A stretch of 64,000 bases of DNA, taken from NCBI GenBank assembly GCA_009785425.1, contig WQWI01000004.1:1-64000 (forward strand). The letters are read 5' to 3'. Positions 26,821-34,532 of this stretch are shown piece after piece (the stretch's first letter is position 1; each line of letters opens with the position of its first letter). Position numbers and translations under genes: made by a program. Source of the DNA: Bacteroidales bacterium (GTDB lineage: Bacteria > Bacteroidota > Bacteroidia > Bacteroidales > P3). The notes beneath the pieces were generated by a model. It had not been told where the DNA came from, did no database searches, and was given only the letters and a program-made list of their open reading frames with translations.

Positions 26821-28422
26821 ATTAAAATTAAAAACAACCTGAAAAAATTCAATACCGACCATTAGCAAAATACACGCTAACCCAGTCCAAACAGGTGTTC
26901 TACGGCGTTTCATAAAAGCAAAAATCAAAAAACCTATCGCCAAACAGGCTAATATGGTTTCAAATTTCGACCAGTCTAAATTCTTCCAGACGCTTAGAGG
27001 TAGCTGCTCAATAATGAAAACGCTTTGGTTCAAAATCCAAATTGTGAAATTGAGTAATTTTCCGAAAATTCCAGCTAAAAAGGCAGAAATCGGTGCCGAA
27101 ACCAAAATCGCCATTCCTAACGGAATGATTAAAACACTGAGAGGAGAAGCAATTATATTCGCAAGAATGAAGTAATTTGGAAATTGTTCAAAGTAGTAAA
27201 TCGACAACGGAGTTGTTGTGAGTTGAGCAGCAATGGAAACAGTGACACATTCCCAAACATACTTTGAAACCTTGTTTTTAGGCGTCCACAACTTCGAAAA
27301 CATTCTGTTTGTCATCACAATACCAAGTACCGCCAAATATGAGAACTGAAATCCAAGTGCATACAACATCATCGGATCGTAGGTCAGTTGTACAATTGCA
27401 GCGGTTGCCAATGAATTGTAAACCGATGTTTGCCTATCAACACATTTTCCTACCGTGATAAACGAAAACATAATTGCCGACCTCAATGCCGATGGTGCAA
27501 AACCTGTGATTAACGCGTAACTCCAAATACAAGTTAGCACAATTACGGCTTTTAAAAGTAATTTCCACCGTTCGCCTCGCAAGAAAAACAGCAGATGCAT
27601 AATTACCATTGCGAAAAGTCCGACGTGCAGTCCAGAAACGCTGAGGATATGAACCGTTCCGGAGTTTTGGTAAGACCTTCGTATTTCCGGCGTGAGATTT
27701 GCACCGTACCCCAGCAAAATAGCAGAAGTTACGGCATACTCCTTACCTGTAATACCCTGGTTGGAAAGCGTTTCCAGAAAATTATCCCGTACGTTGATTG
27801 CATAGGCACGCACAGGGTTTCCGCCGTCTTCATCAATTTTTTGCCAAGAACGTTGGTTCAAATAAATCGTGTGAAAAATCTGTTTTCGTCTTAAAAATTT
27901 TCGAAAATCAAAATTTCCGAATTTCTTTATAGAATCTGTCGTTTGAGCACGATTTCGAATGGTTAAAACATCGCCGTAACGCAGTTCTGTACTGAGCGAA
28001 TCGATTGCAAAATATGCCATAATTTTGCCCATTGTTGGCATATATTTTGCATCTTCTTGATTGTTTTTTCCGCCAATAACCTTCAAAGTTGTTCTTACGG
28101 AACGTTCACGAACATTGGGTGTATCATCTACAACAACAAGTAATTGAGAATAATTTTGTTTTGAAAAATGTGCCGGATTCAGAGATTGATCCACCTGCTT
28201 TGTTCTCAAAAAGCCTAATAAAGCCATGAAAACGCAGGCAGAAAGCCCAAATTGATATACTTTATTCCGATAATCTTGCTTGATCAGCACAACCAAAATC
28301 ATTAAAAAAGCACCAATCCCAATAGCAGTGGGGTAGAGCGACGGCGAAAAATGCACATATTGTGCAATCGAGATGCCGATAATTAGGCTTATCGCAAGTT
28401 TGATGAGTGGCGAGATTTGCAT
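26818..28422 (-). CDS. comEC: ComEC/Rec2-family DNA uptake channel protein
   Basis: A 534-residue polytopic membrane protein. The N-terminal DUF4131-like part has two to three membrane segments and a periplasmic OB-like stretch (residues ~90-190). The competence domain follows (HILSVSGLHVGLFAMVIMHLLFFL, GFAPSALRSAIMFSFITVG, LYALGFQFSYLAVLGIVM). It transports single-stranded DNA across the inner membrane in natural transformation. The C-terminal metallo-beta-lactamase domain of longer homologues is absent; short forms like this are common in Bacteroidota. The promoter element TAACTTTG lies 8 bases before the ATG. Confidence 0.9.
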   Translation of the reverse strand: MQISPLIKLAISLIIGISIAQYVHFSPSLYPTAIGIGAFLMILVVLIKQDYRNKVYQFGLSACVFMALLGFLRTKQVDQSLNPAHFSKQNYSQLLVVVDDTPNVRERSVRTTLKVIGGKNNQEDAKYMPTMGKIMAYFAIDSLSTELRYGDVLTIRNRAQTTDSIKKFGNFDFRKFLRRKQIFHTIYLNQRSWQKIDEDGGNPVRAYAINVRDNFLETLSNQGITGKEYAVTSAILLGYGANLTPEIRRSYQNSGTVHILSVSGLHVGLFAMVIMHLLFFLRGERWKLLLKAVIVLTCIWSYALITGFAPSALRSAIMFSFITVGKCVDRQTSVYNSLATAAIVQLTYDPMMLYALGFQFSYLAVLGIVMTNRMFSKLWTPKNKVSKYVWECVTVSIAAQLTTTPLSIYYFEQFPNYFILANIIASPLSVLIIPLGMAILVSAPISAFLAGIFGKLLNFTIWILNQSVFIIEQLPLSVWKNLDWSKFETILACLAIGFLIFAFMKRRRTPVWTGLACILLMVGIEFFQVVFNFN

Positions 28423-28429
28423 GACTTTG

Positions 28430-28437
28430 CAAAGTTA
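28430..28437 (-). promoter_or_regulatory. TAACTTTG promoter element for comEC
   Basis: The motif ends 8 bases upstream of the comEC ATG, leaving room for only a few leader bases; the transcript may be nearly leaderless. Confidence 0.5.
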
Positions 28438-28491
28438 CACCTAAAACCTCGAAAAAAAAACCTAAAAAACGTTAAGGATCCTTAAAAAATG

Positions 28492-29667
28492 TTAAAATTG
28501 CTGTTCCTGCCCCTCAAAAAGGTCATCAATTCGAACTACTCTTACACCTTGGTAATAAAACTGCAAGACTTCCTCGACACTAAAACCTTCACGAATTTTG
28601 CGAGCAGCACCTTCTTGGCTTAATCCTACACCGTGCCCAAAGCCTCTGCCATCTAAAATTACCCTATTGCCCTCTTGTCTGACACTGAAAAATGTGGAGC
28701 GTAGATTAAAATCTCGGCGTATATCTCGCAGGCGAATGTTTTCGTGGAAATGCGTTTTTCGCTCGTCCTGCACGAAATTCAAAGCGTTTGTACGTTTGAC
28801 CGGATCATTAATATCATATCCGTAATGTCGCTGTAGACCATTGAGCCATTCGTCTATGCTAAACTCTCTTTGCCATGTCGAGCCCGGCATTCCGAACGAA
28901 AACGTGTCGGCAATACTTCTCAAATAGGGCACCGCCGTAACCCAAGCATCTTCGGAGTTCTTTGTTTGTCCGCCAGAATTAGCGTGGAACGATGCCAAAA
29001 TCAAATTGCTGTTTTCATCTACAACAACCATTCCTGCTGTAGCTCTTGCTGCCTCTAAAATTACAGGAATAACATTACGACCGAAATAAGCCTGACAATG
29101 CACGCCATCACACAAATTAAAGCCTTCGCTTCTGTGCTTATTAATCATCCGCATAGCATACGTTCGTGAAATAATGGCTTGAATTTTGAAAAAATCGAGG
29201 TCAGCGGGTATGCCACCTACTTGCACTCCGCGTACTTCCGATTGAACCACCCCGGCTATATAATTCTCTATATTAACGATATTTATGAAGCGTAAAGCAT
29301 TGTTTACAACTGATATTTCCAAGTGATCATAGTAAATTCGAGATCGGATACTCGGATCTTTAGGTGTAATTCTGAACATTGTATTCAAGCGATCTCCCAT
29401 AACGGTTATTTTTTCAAAAACACCAAGTTCGGAGCCATGTTTTACCACTCTCACACCAGCGATTTTGGCATAAAGTGTGATACTGTCGTTTTCATTTAGT
29501 ACGATTATTTCGTTGCCGTTCTCGTCGGTAATGCGATATTGTCCTGTAACGCAGGATAAATCTGCTTGTCGGATGGTTTCGGTGGAAAAAATTCTAACTA
29601 ACAAATCTGTTGCCGAACTCGTGTTAACAACAAAAAAAAGTAGAAAAATCGAAAGTATATTTTTCAT
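28492..29667 (-). CDS. SpoIID/LytB-domain protein (peptidoglycan-binding amidase-enhancer-like)
   Basis: A 391-residue exported protein (signal peptide MKNILSIFLLFFVVNTSSAT). The C-terminal two-thirds is the SpoIID/LytB domain: NIENYIAGVVQSEV, FFKIQAIISRTYAM, CQAYFGR, HANSGGQTKNSEDAW and the late DGRGFGHGVGLSQEGAARKI. In sporulating bacteria SpoIID cleaves denuded glycan strands, but Bacteroidota use the family for wall metabolism that is poorly understood. The gene follows lpxB on the same strand. Confidence 0.9.
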   Translation of the reverse strand: MKNILSIFLLFFVVNTSSATDLLVRIFSTETIRQADLSCVTGQYRITDENGNEIIVLNENDSITLYAKIAGVRVVKHGSELGVFEKITVMGDRLNTMFRITPKDPSIRSRIYYDHLEISVVNNALRFINIVNIENYIAGVVQSEVRGVQVGGIPADLDFFKIQAIISRTYAMRMINKHRSEGFNLCDGVHCQAYFGRNVIPVILEAARATAGMVVVDENSNLILASFHANSGGQTKNSEDAWVTAVPYLRSIADTFSFGMPGSTWQREFSIDEWLNGLQRHYGYDINDPVKRTNALNFVQDERKTHFHENIRLRDIRRDFNLRSTFFSVRQEGNRVILDGRGFGHGVGLSQEGAARKIREGFSVEEVLQFYYQGVRVVRIDDLFEGQEQQF

Positions 29668-29674
29668 AGTCCAT

Positions 29675-30763
29675 TTATTTTAAAAATTCCAAGATTGCTT
29701 GTGCTGCACGCAGACTGGCATTGGCTTCCCCAAGTTTTTGTTTGAGAAGTTTATAGTCGGCAATTTGTGTTTCGCGATGTGGCGAAGATAAGCATTTTGA
29801 TAATTCTTTAATTAGATTCTTAGTATTTAGTTCGTTTTGAATGAGCTCTACAACAACAGGTTTATCCATAATCAGATTTACCATCGCAATATATTTTATA
29901 TCAATAACACTCTTTGCGATGATGTAGGAGATCGGACTTCCTTTGTAGCATACAACTTCAGGAACTTCGAACAACGCCGTTTCTAATGTAGATGTGCCTG
30001 ATTTTACCAGTGCCGCTTTCGCAGAACGAAGTAGGGAATAGGTTCTGTTTAGAACTAATTTTACATTTCGGTCTCCAATGATTTTTGCGTATAAGTCGCG
30101 ATGCTGCTCCGTTCCTGCAATCACAAACTCATAGTCGGGAAAGTGTGGAATAACGGACAGTTGAAGGGGAAGTATAGTTTGTATCTCTTGTTTTCGACTC
30201 CCGGGAAGTATAGCGATAACCGGCTTACCACTTTCGGAAACGTAGGCAAGGCCTTTATTCCGAGAGATTGCATCTAACAAAGGATGTCCGATAAATTCAG
30301 CTTCAATGCTGTTTTTAGCAAAAAAGTCCTTTTCGAACGGTAGGATTACTAGCAACTTATCAATATTTTTCCGCATTTGCTTTACACGCGATTTGTGCCA
30401 AGCCCAAACTTGCGGAGCAATATAGAAGATAACCTTAATTCCCTGTTTTTTCGCCCATTTTGCAATTCTCAAATTAAAACCCGGATAGTCAATCAACACG
30501 ATTGCATCGGGCTTAAATTCCAAAATATCTTTCTTGCAGAAATCAAAATTTCGTAGGATAATTCTGAGGTTCTTCAAAACTTCCACAAACCCCATAAATG
30601 CCAAATCTCGGTAATGTTTTCGCAAATCTACGCCTTCTTTCTGCATCAAATCACCACCCCAACCGCGGATTTCAAGATTAGGATTCAACCCTTTCAATTC
30701 GCGAACAAGATTTGATCCATGTAAATCGCCCGATGCTTCTCCTGCGATGATATAAAGCCTCAT
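29675..30763 (-). CDS. lpxB: Lipid-A-disaccharide synthase
   Basis: Glycosyltransferase (GT19) that joins UDP-2,3-diacylglucosamine and lipid X to make the lipid A disaccharide at the inner membrane. Motifs: AGEASGDLHGSNLVREL at the N-terminus, IDYPGFNLRIAKWAKKQGIKVIFYIAPQVWAWHKSRV, LPFEKDFF, FIGHPLLD, LPGSRKQEI and KSGTSTLETALFEVPEVVCY. It has 362 residues and is complete. Its ATG overlaps the surE stop by four bases. Confidence 0.96.
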   Translation of the reverse strand: MRLYIIAGEASGDLHGSNLVRELKGLNPNLEIRGWGGDLMQKEGVDLRKHYRDLAFMGFVEVLKNLRIILRNFDFCKKDILEFKPDAIVLIDYPGFNLRIAKWAKKQGIKVIFYIAPQVWAWHKSRVKQMRKNIDKLLVILPFEKDFFAKNSIEAEFIGHPLLDAISRNKGLAYVSESGKPVIAILPGSRKQEIQTILPLQLSVIPHFPDYEFVIAGTEQHRDLYAKIIGDRNVKLVLNRTYSLLRSAKAALVKSGTSTLETALFEVPEVVCYKGSPISYIIAKSVIDIKYIAMVNLIMDKPVVVELIQNELNTKNLIKELSKCLSSPHRETQIADYKLLKQKLGEANASLRAAQAILEFLK

Positions 30764-31521
30764 AAATTGAGGTTTTTTAGTTTGTTAATGGCGTCAAACG
30801 CGGTCAAATCGTGCTGTACAGGCACAATCGAAATGTAATTTTCTCGCAAAGCGTGGATGTCCGAATCCAGACAGATATTTTGATCAACAAACTCGCCTGT
30901 AAGCCAATAATAATCTACGTTCCAAGGGTCTTTTCGTTTTATATAACCTTCCACCCAATATGCATCGGCTTGCGTACAAACTTTGATGCCTTTAATATCC
31001 TCTTTCTTAACTTTTGGAATGTTCACATTTAAGCAAACCCCTTTAGGAACAGGCGTTTCGATAACTTGAGAAATAATTTTCCGAATAAAATCCGCTGCTT
31101 GCGAAAAATCCGCATCGTGGTGGTAATCCAACAACGAAAATCCAACAGATTTTATGCCCTCCATTGAGCCTTCGATAGCAGCACCCATTGTGCCGCTGTA
31201 AATTACATTGGATGAGGCGTTTGAGCCGTGATTGATTCCGGAAAGAATCAAGTCTATTTTCTCGTTTTCCAAAACCACTTTTAAGCCCATTTTCACACAA
31301 TCTACGGGCGTTCCGACACAAACGTACTCTTGATAATTCTCTTCTTTTTTTAGCAAACTCAGACGCAGTGGGCGATTTACGGTTATCGCATGTCCCATTC
31401 CCGACATGGGGTCTTGAGGGGCTACAACCGTTATATTTCCGAATGGACGGGCAATATCAATGAGTGTTCTTAGTCCTTTGGCACGAATGCCGTCATCGTT
31501 TGTTACGAGGATATTTAGCAT
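30760..31521 (-). CDS. surE: 5'/3'-Nucleotidase SurE
   Basis: Metal-dependent nucleoside monophosphatase with a stress role. The metal site NDDG lies at residues 6-9 (NILVTNDDGIRAKG), with APQDPMSGMGHAIT and LSGINHGSNASSNVIYSGTMGAAIEG. It has 253 residues from ATG 31521; an upstream extension reads through the promoter and is rejected. It is coupled to lpxB through an ATGA overlap, as in many Bacteroidota. Confidence 0.95.
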   Translation of the reverse strand: MLNILVTNDDGIRAKGLRTLIDIARPFGNITVVAPQDPMSGMGHAITVNRPLRLSLLKKEENYQEYVCVGTPVDCVKMGLKVVLENEKIDLILSGINHGSNASSNVIYSGTMGAAIEGSMEGIKSVGFSLLDYHHDADFSQAADFIRKIISQVIETPVPKGVCLNVNIPKVKKEDIKGIKVCTQADAYWVEGYIKRKDPWNVDYYWLTGEFVDQNICLDSDIHALRENYISIVPVQHDLTAFDAINKLKNLNL

Positions 31522-31542
31522 TTTTAGTGTATTGTCTTTGTG

Positions 31543-31550
31543 CAAAGATA
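31543..31550 (-). promoter_or_regulatory. TATCTTTG promoter element for surE-lpxB
   Basis: The minus-strand TATCTTTG lies 21 bases before the surE ATG. The plus-strand promoter of the BatA-like gene (31604-31611) is about 53 bases away, so the two are divergent. Confidence 0.65.
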
Positions 31551-31603
31551 CGAAGAAAAATCGAAAAATGCAAATAACGATGTCTTTTTGTGATTTTTTT
31601 TTG

Positions 31604-31611
31604 TATCTTTG
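31604..31611 (+). promoter_or_regulatory. TATCTTTG promoter element for the BatA-like gene, almost leaderless
   Basis: TATCTTTG with TTTG at 31587-31590. The ATG follows only 4 bases later (31616), about where transcription should begin. The transcript may start at or next to the AUG. Confidence 0.6.
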
Positions 31612-31615
31612 CAAC

Positions 31616-33658
31616 ATGTTTTTCACAAATCCGGCAATACTTTGGGGCTTATTTGCAATTTTGATTCCGATTGCAATACATCTGTTTTATTTTCGAAAAT
31701 TCAAAAAAACGTACTTTTCGAATGTGAGGCTGCTTCAGAGTATTCAAAATCAAACGCAAAATCAATCAAAATTGAAGCATTTGCTGGTTCTGTTTTGTCG
31801 GATTTTGACGATTATATTTTTGGTCTTTGCATTTGCGCAACCTAACCCTAAAACAGCCCTAAAACCGCTTGTTGGTGAGGGCGTAAACTACGTTTCTGTA
31901 GTTATCGACAACTCATTCAGCATGGGTACAAATACCGATAGGGGCACACTTCTCGACCAAGCTAAGCAAAAAGCGAGAGAGTTGGTGTCAAAATTTAAGC
32001 CAACTGACCGATTTGCTTTGATAACTCAGGATTTCTGGGGTGATAGTCGCCGATTTGTTTCTATGGAAGAAATGTTGTATGCAATAGAACGAGTTGACAT
32101 TGTGCCATTTTCAAATAGCTTGTCCGAATTGGTAGCACGACAAAAAAGCTTATACCAAAATATTTCGGGGAGAAGCACAGCACTTTTTATGATTTCGGAC
32201 TTTCAAAGAACGATGGTTGACATTGAAAACTTGATTTCGGACACTATTCTGCAAACATGGTTCATACCGGTTCAGTCGCAAGTAGTCAACAATATCTCTA
32301 TTGATAGCGTCTCAATTGAAACTCCGATTTTCCAAGTTGGTGGCGAAATAGAGTTCCAAATTTGGTTAACAAATCATGGTGAACAATCGCTTCAAGAAAT
32401 ACCAGTTAAACTACTTGTTAATAACAATATAGTTTCGATTGGAAATGTGAATTTCGAGCCTCGACAAACCAAAACCATACGCAGAAATTTGACTTTGCAA
32501 GAGCCCGGATATTTGCAAGGCCGGGTCGAAATTTCGGATCACCCAATTACGTTTGATGATAGATTGTATTTCACTTTGAATGTACTGGAAGAAATTCCTG
32601 TATTAATCATTACAGAGGAAACACCTAATCAATTTTTGATGAGATTATTAGCCAATGATCCGAGTTTTGATTTAACCGTTCAAAATGTTCGGAATTTAGA
32701 TTTTTCAATGCTTCATAGAGTAAACTTCGTGATTTTAGATGAGATAAAAACACTCTCGTCAGGACTTCAAACCGAACTTCAAACCGCTATTGATGCCGGA
32801 CTAAACGTTTTAATTTTGCCTGGAGAGCAAACATATTTAACTTCAATTAATAATTTAACCAAACAATTATTAAGCGCTGAATATAAACAGATTAAAAAAA
32901 TGCAAATCAATGTAGATGCCATTTTGTCAGACCATCCAATCTACCGTTCTGCGTTTGTAAGGATACCCGAAAACCTACTTTTACCGGAAGTGCAAAAGTA
33001 TTTTCCAATTCAAGTTTCTGCTCGCTCCAATTTACAACATCTGCTTAGATTGAGCAATCGTGATCCATTTTTATCTTTTGGAAATGTTGGCAAAGGGCGT
33101 GTTTATTTATCGGCTGTGCCTTTCGACAATGCATTTAGTAATTTCCAAAATCAGCCACTTTTTGTGGTATCAGTATTGAATATGATTCTACAAAGTGCAA
33201 GTAATGAGCAGATTTATAACTTATTAACACAACAAGAAGCTATTATACACAACGTAGGAGCGGGACACGCCCCGCCCTTGTTTCTACAATCGGAAAATTC
33301 CGATTTCGAAATGATTCCACAAGTTACATTCAGGGGCAACCAGCTATTTATCAACACTTTTTCTTCGTTAAGAGATGCCGGAAACTACATTTTGAGAACT
33401 CGTAATGAAGTAGTTGCTAAATTATCCTACAATTTTGACAGGCGTGAATCCGACTTGCGAAGTTACTCACGATCCGAACTGGAGCATTTGCTCGGACAAC
33501 ATCATTTAAGTGGTTTTTCGGTTTTGGGGGATAATTTTGTTTCTGTGGATGGCACTTTATTTGCTGTCAGCACACGAATTCCGTGGTGGAAATGGTGTTT
33601 GCTATTTGCTTTGCTGTTTTTATTAGCAGAAGCATTCATTTTGAGGCTTTTTCGATAA
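31616..33658 (+). CDS. BatA-type membrane protein with VWA-like domain
   Basis: A 680-residue inner-membrane protein. The N-terminal PF07584 hairpin has two membrane segments (PAILWGLFAILIPIAIHLFYFRKFKKTYFSNVRLLQ, then LVLFCRILTIIFLVFAFAQP). A VWA-like fold follows, with SVVIDNSFSMGTNTD at about residues 97-111; the MIDAS-like DxSxS is present. Ig-like and glutamine-amidotransferase-like regions follow, and a C-terminal membrane segment near 660-680. The family is linked to aerotolerance operons and surface assembly; its role is undefined. Residues ~546-559 (NVGAGHAPPLF) come from an in-frame dispersed repeat. The start at 31616 follows the promoter directly. Confidence 0.85.
   Translation: MFFTNPAILWGLFAILIPIAIHLFYFRKFKKTYFSNVRLLQSIQNQTQNQSKLKHLLVLFCRILTIIFLVFAFAQPNPKTALKPLVGEGVNYVSVVIDNSFSMGTNTDRGTLLDQAKQKARELVSKFKPTDRFALITQDFWGDSRRFVSMEEMLYAIERVDIVPFSNSLSELVARQKSLYQNISGRSTALFMISDFQRTMVDIENLISDTILQTWFIPVQSQVVNNISIDSVSIETPIFQVGGEIEFQIWLTNHGEQSLQEIPVKLLVNNNIVSIGNVNFEPRQTKTIRRNLTLQEPGYLQGRVEISDHPITFDDRLYFTLNVLEEIPVLIITEETPNQFLMRLLANDPSFDLTVQNVRNLDFSMLHRVNFVILDEIKTLSSGLQTELQTAIDAGLNVLILPGEQTYLTSINNLTKQLLSAEYKQIKKMQINVDAILSDHPIYRSAFVRIPENLLLPEVQKYFPIQVSARSNLQHLLRLSNRDPFLSFGNVGKGRVYLSAVPFDNAFSNFQNQPLFVVSVLNMILQSASNEQIYNLLTQQEAIIHNVGAGHAPPLFLQSENSDFEMIPQVTFRGNQLFINTFSSLRDAGNYILRTRNEVVAKLSYNFDRRESDLRSYSRSELEHLLGQHHLSGFSVLGDNFVSVDGTLFAVSTRIPWWKWCLLFALLFLLAEAFILRLFR
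33251..33291. repeat. In-frame dispersed repeat (GTAGGAGCGGG type) in the BatA-like gene
   Basis: The sequence GTAGGAGCGGGACACGCCCC continues to ...CTACAATC and resembles the GTAGGGGCGGG...CCCCTAC elements at 42157 and 42657. It keeps the reading frame. Confidence 0.65.
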
Positions 33659-33764
33659 TTTTTCGAAAAAAGTTATTAACAAAACAACGAGTTGTTAACA
33701 ATTCATATACGAAAATCGACTTTTTTGCGTTATATAGGGTAGAAACCTTAAAAAAGCAAAAATT

Positions 33765-34409
33765 ATGGAAACTACTCTTCAACCCCAAACCATTTTACCC
33801 ATTTTTCAGAAAATTCACGAAATCCGGGGGCAAAAAGTAATGCTCGATTTTGACCTTGCTGAACTTTATGATGTTGAAACAAGAATCCTCATTCAGGCAG
33901 TAAAACGAAACGTTAGTCGCTTCCCCTCTGACTTTATGTTTCAGTTGACACGAAAAGAGTTAAACTGCATTCCAAAGTTTCAAATGCAAATCTTGAATGC
34001 ACAAAATTCTGATTTTGACACAAATACTCATTCAAGATCACAAATTGTGATCTTGGACGATGAAAGGCTTAGTAACCAGACTGATATAGAAAAGCCAAAC
34101 AAAAGAGGTACAAACATCAAGTACTTACCCTATGCCTTCACCGAACAAGGCATCGCAATGCTATCCTCCGTACTGCGAAGCGACCGAGCAATAGAGGTAA
34201 ACATAGCAATAATGCGCGTTTTTGTGGAAATGCGAAAACTTTTCCTTAATCATCAAGAGTTGTTGATTAAGGTTGGCGAATTGGCTGAAAAAGTAGGAGA
34301 GCACGACCAATACATTAAAACGCTGTACGACTACTTGAAATCCTATGACGAGGAGCAAAAACGCCGTATTGAATGGGAAAACAGAAATCCGATAGGGTTT
34401 GTTGTGTGA
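33765..34409 (+). CDS. ORF6N domain protein
   Basis: A 214-residue protein. Residues ~10-100 are the ORF6N domain ([46 protein letters not shown]), a DNA-binding KilA-N relative common in phages and mobile elements, followed by [18 protein letters not shown] and a C-terminal coiled coil ([28 protein letters not shown]). It probably acts as a regulator or antirepressor of selfish-element origin. It stands alone between core genes. The middle residues ~88-97 overlap a perfect 10-bp palindrome (34033-34055). Confidence 0.88.
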   Translation: METTLQPQTILPIFQKIHEIRGQKVMLDFDLAELYDVETRILIQAVKRNVSRFPSDFMFQLTRKELNCIPKFQMQILNAQNSDFDTNTHSRSQIVILDDERLSNQTDIEKPNKRGTNIKYLPYAFTEQGIAMLSSVLRSDRAIEVNIAIMRVFVEMRKLFLNHQELLIKVGELAEKVGEHDQYIKTLYDYLKSYDEEQKRRIEWENRNPIGFVV

Positions 34410-34441
34410 ATTTTTCATTTTGGATTTTCAATTAAATTTTG

Positions 34442-34449
34442 TATCTTTG
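34442..34449 (+). promoter_or_regulatory. TATCTTTG promoter element for parC
   Basis: TATCTTTG lies 83 bases before the parC ATG, with TTTTGG near 34418-34423. The leader is longer than for most genes here. Confidence 0.6.
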
Positions 34450-34532
34450 CATCAAAATTGCGATTAAGCAAGCAAAAATAAATTTGTTTATTTTTCGAGC
34501 GCGAGCAATTTCAATGTAATTAAACTTTTGAG

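Noticed and set aside
26630..26821. Separate small gene with PPPNTGEF end
   Set aside because: No start codon context; it reads best as the frameshifted tail of the M60-like gene.
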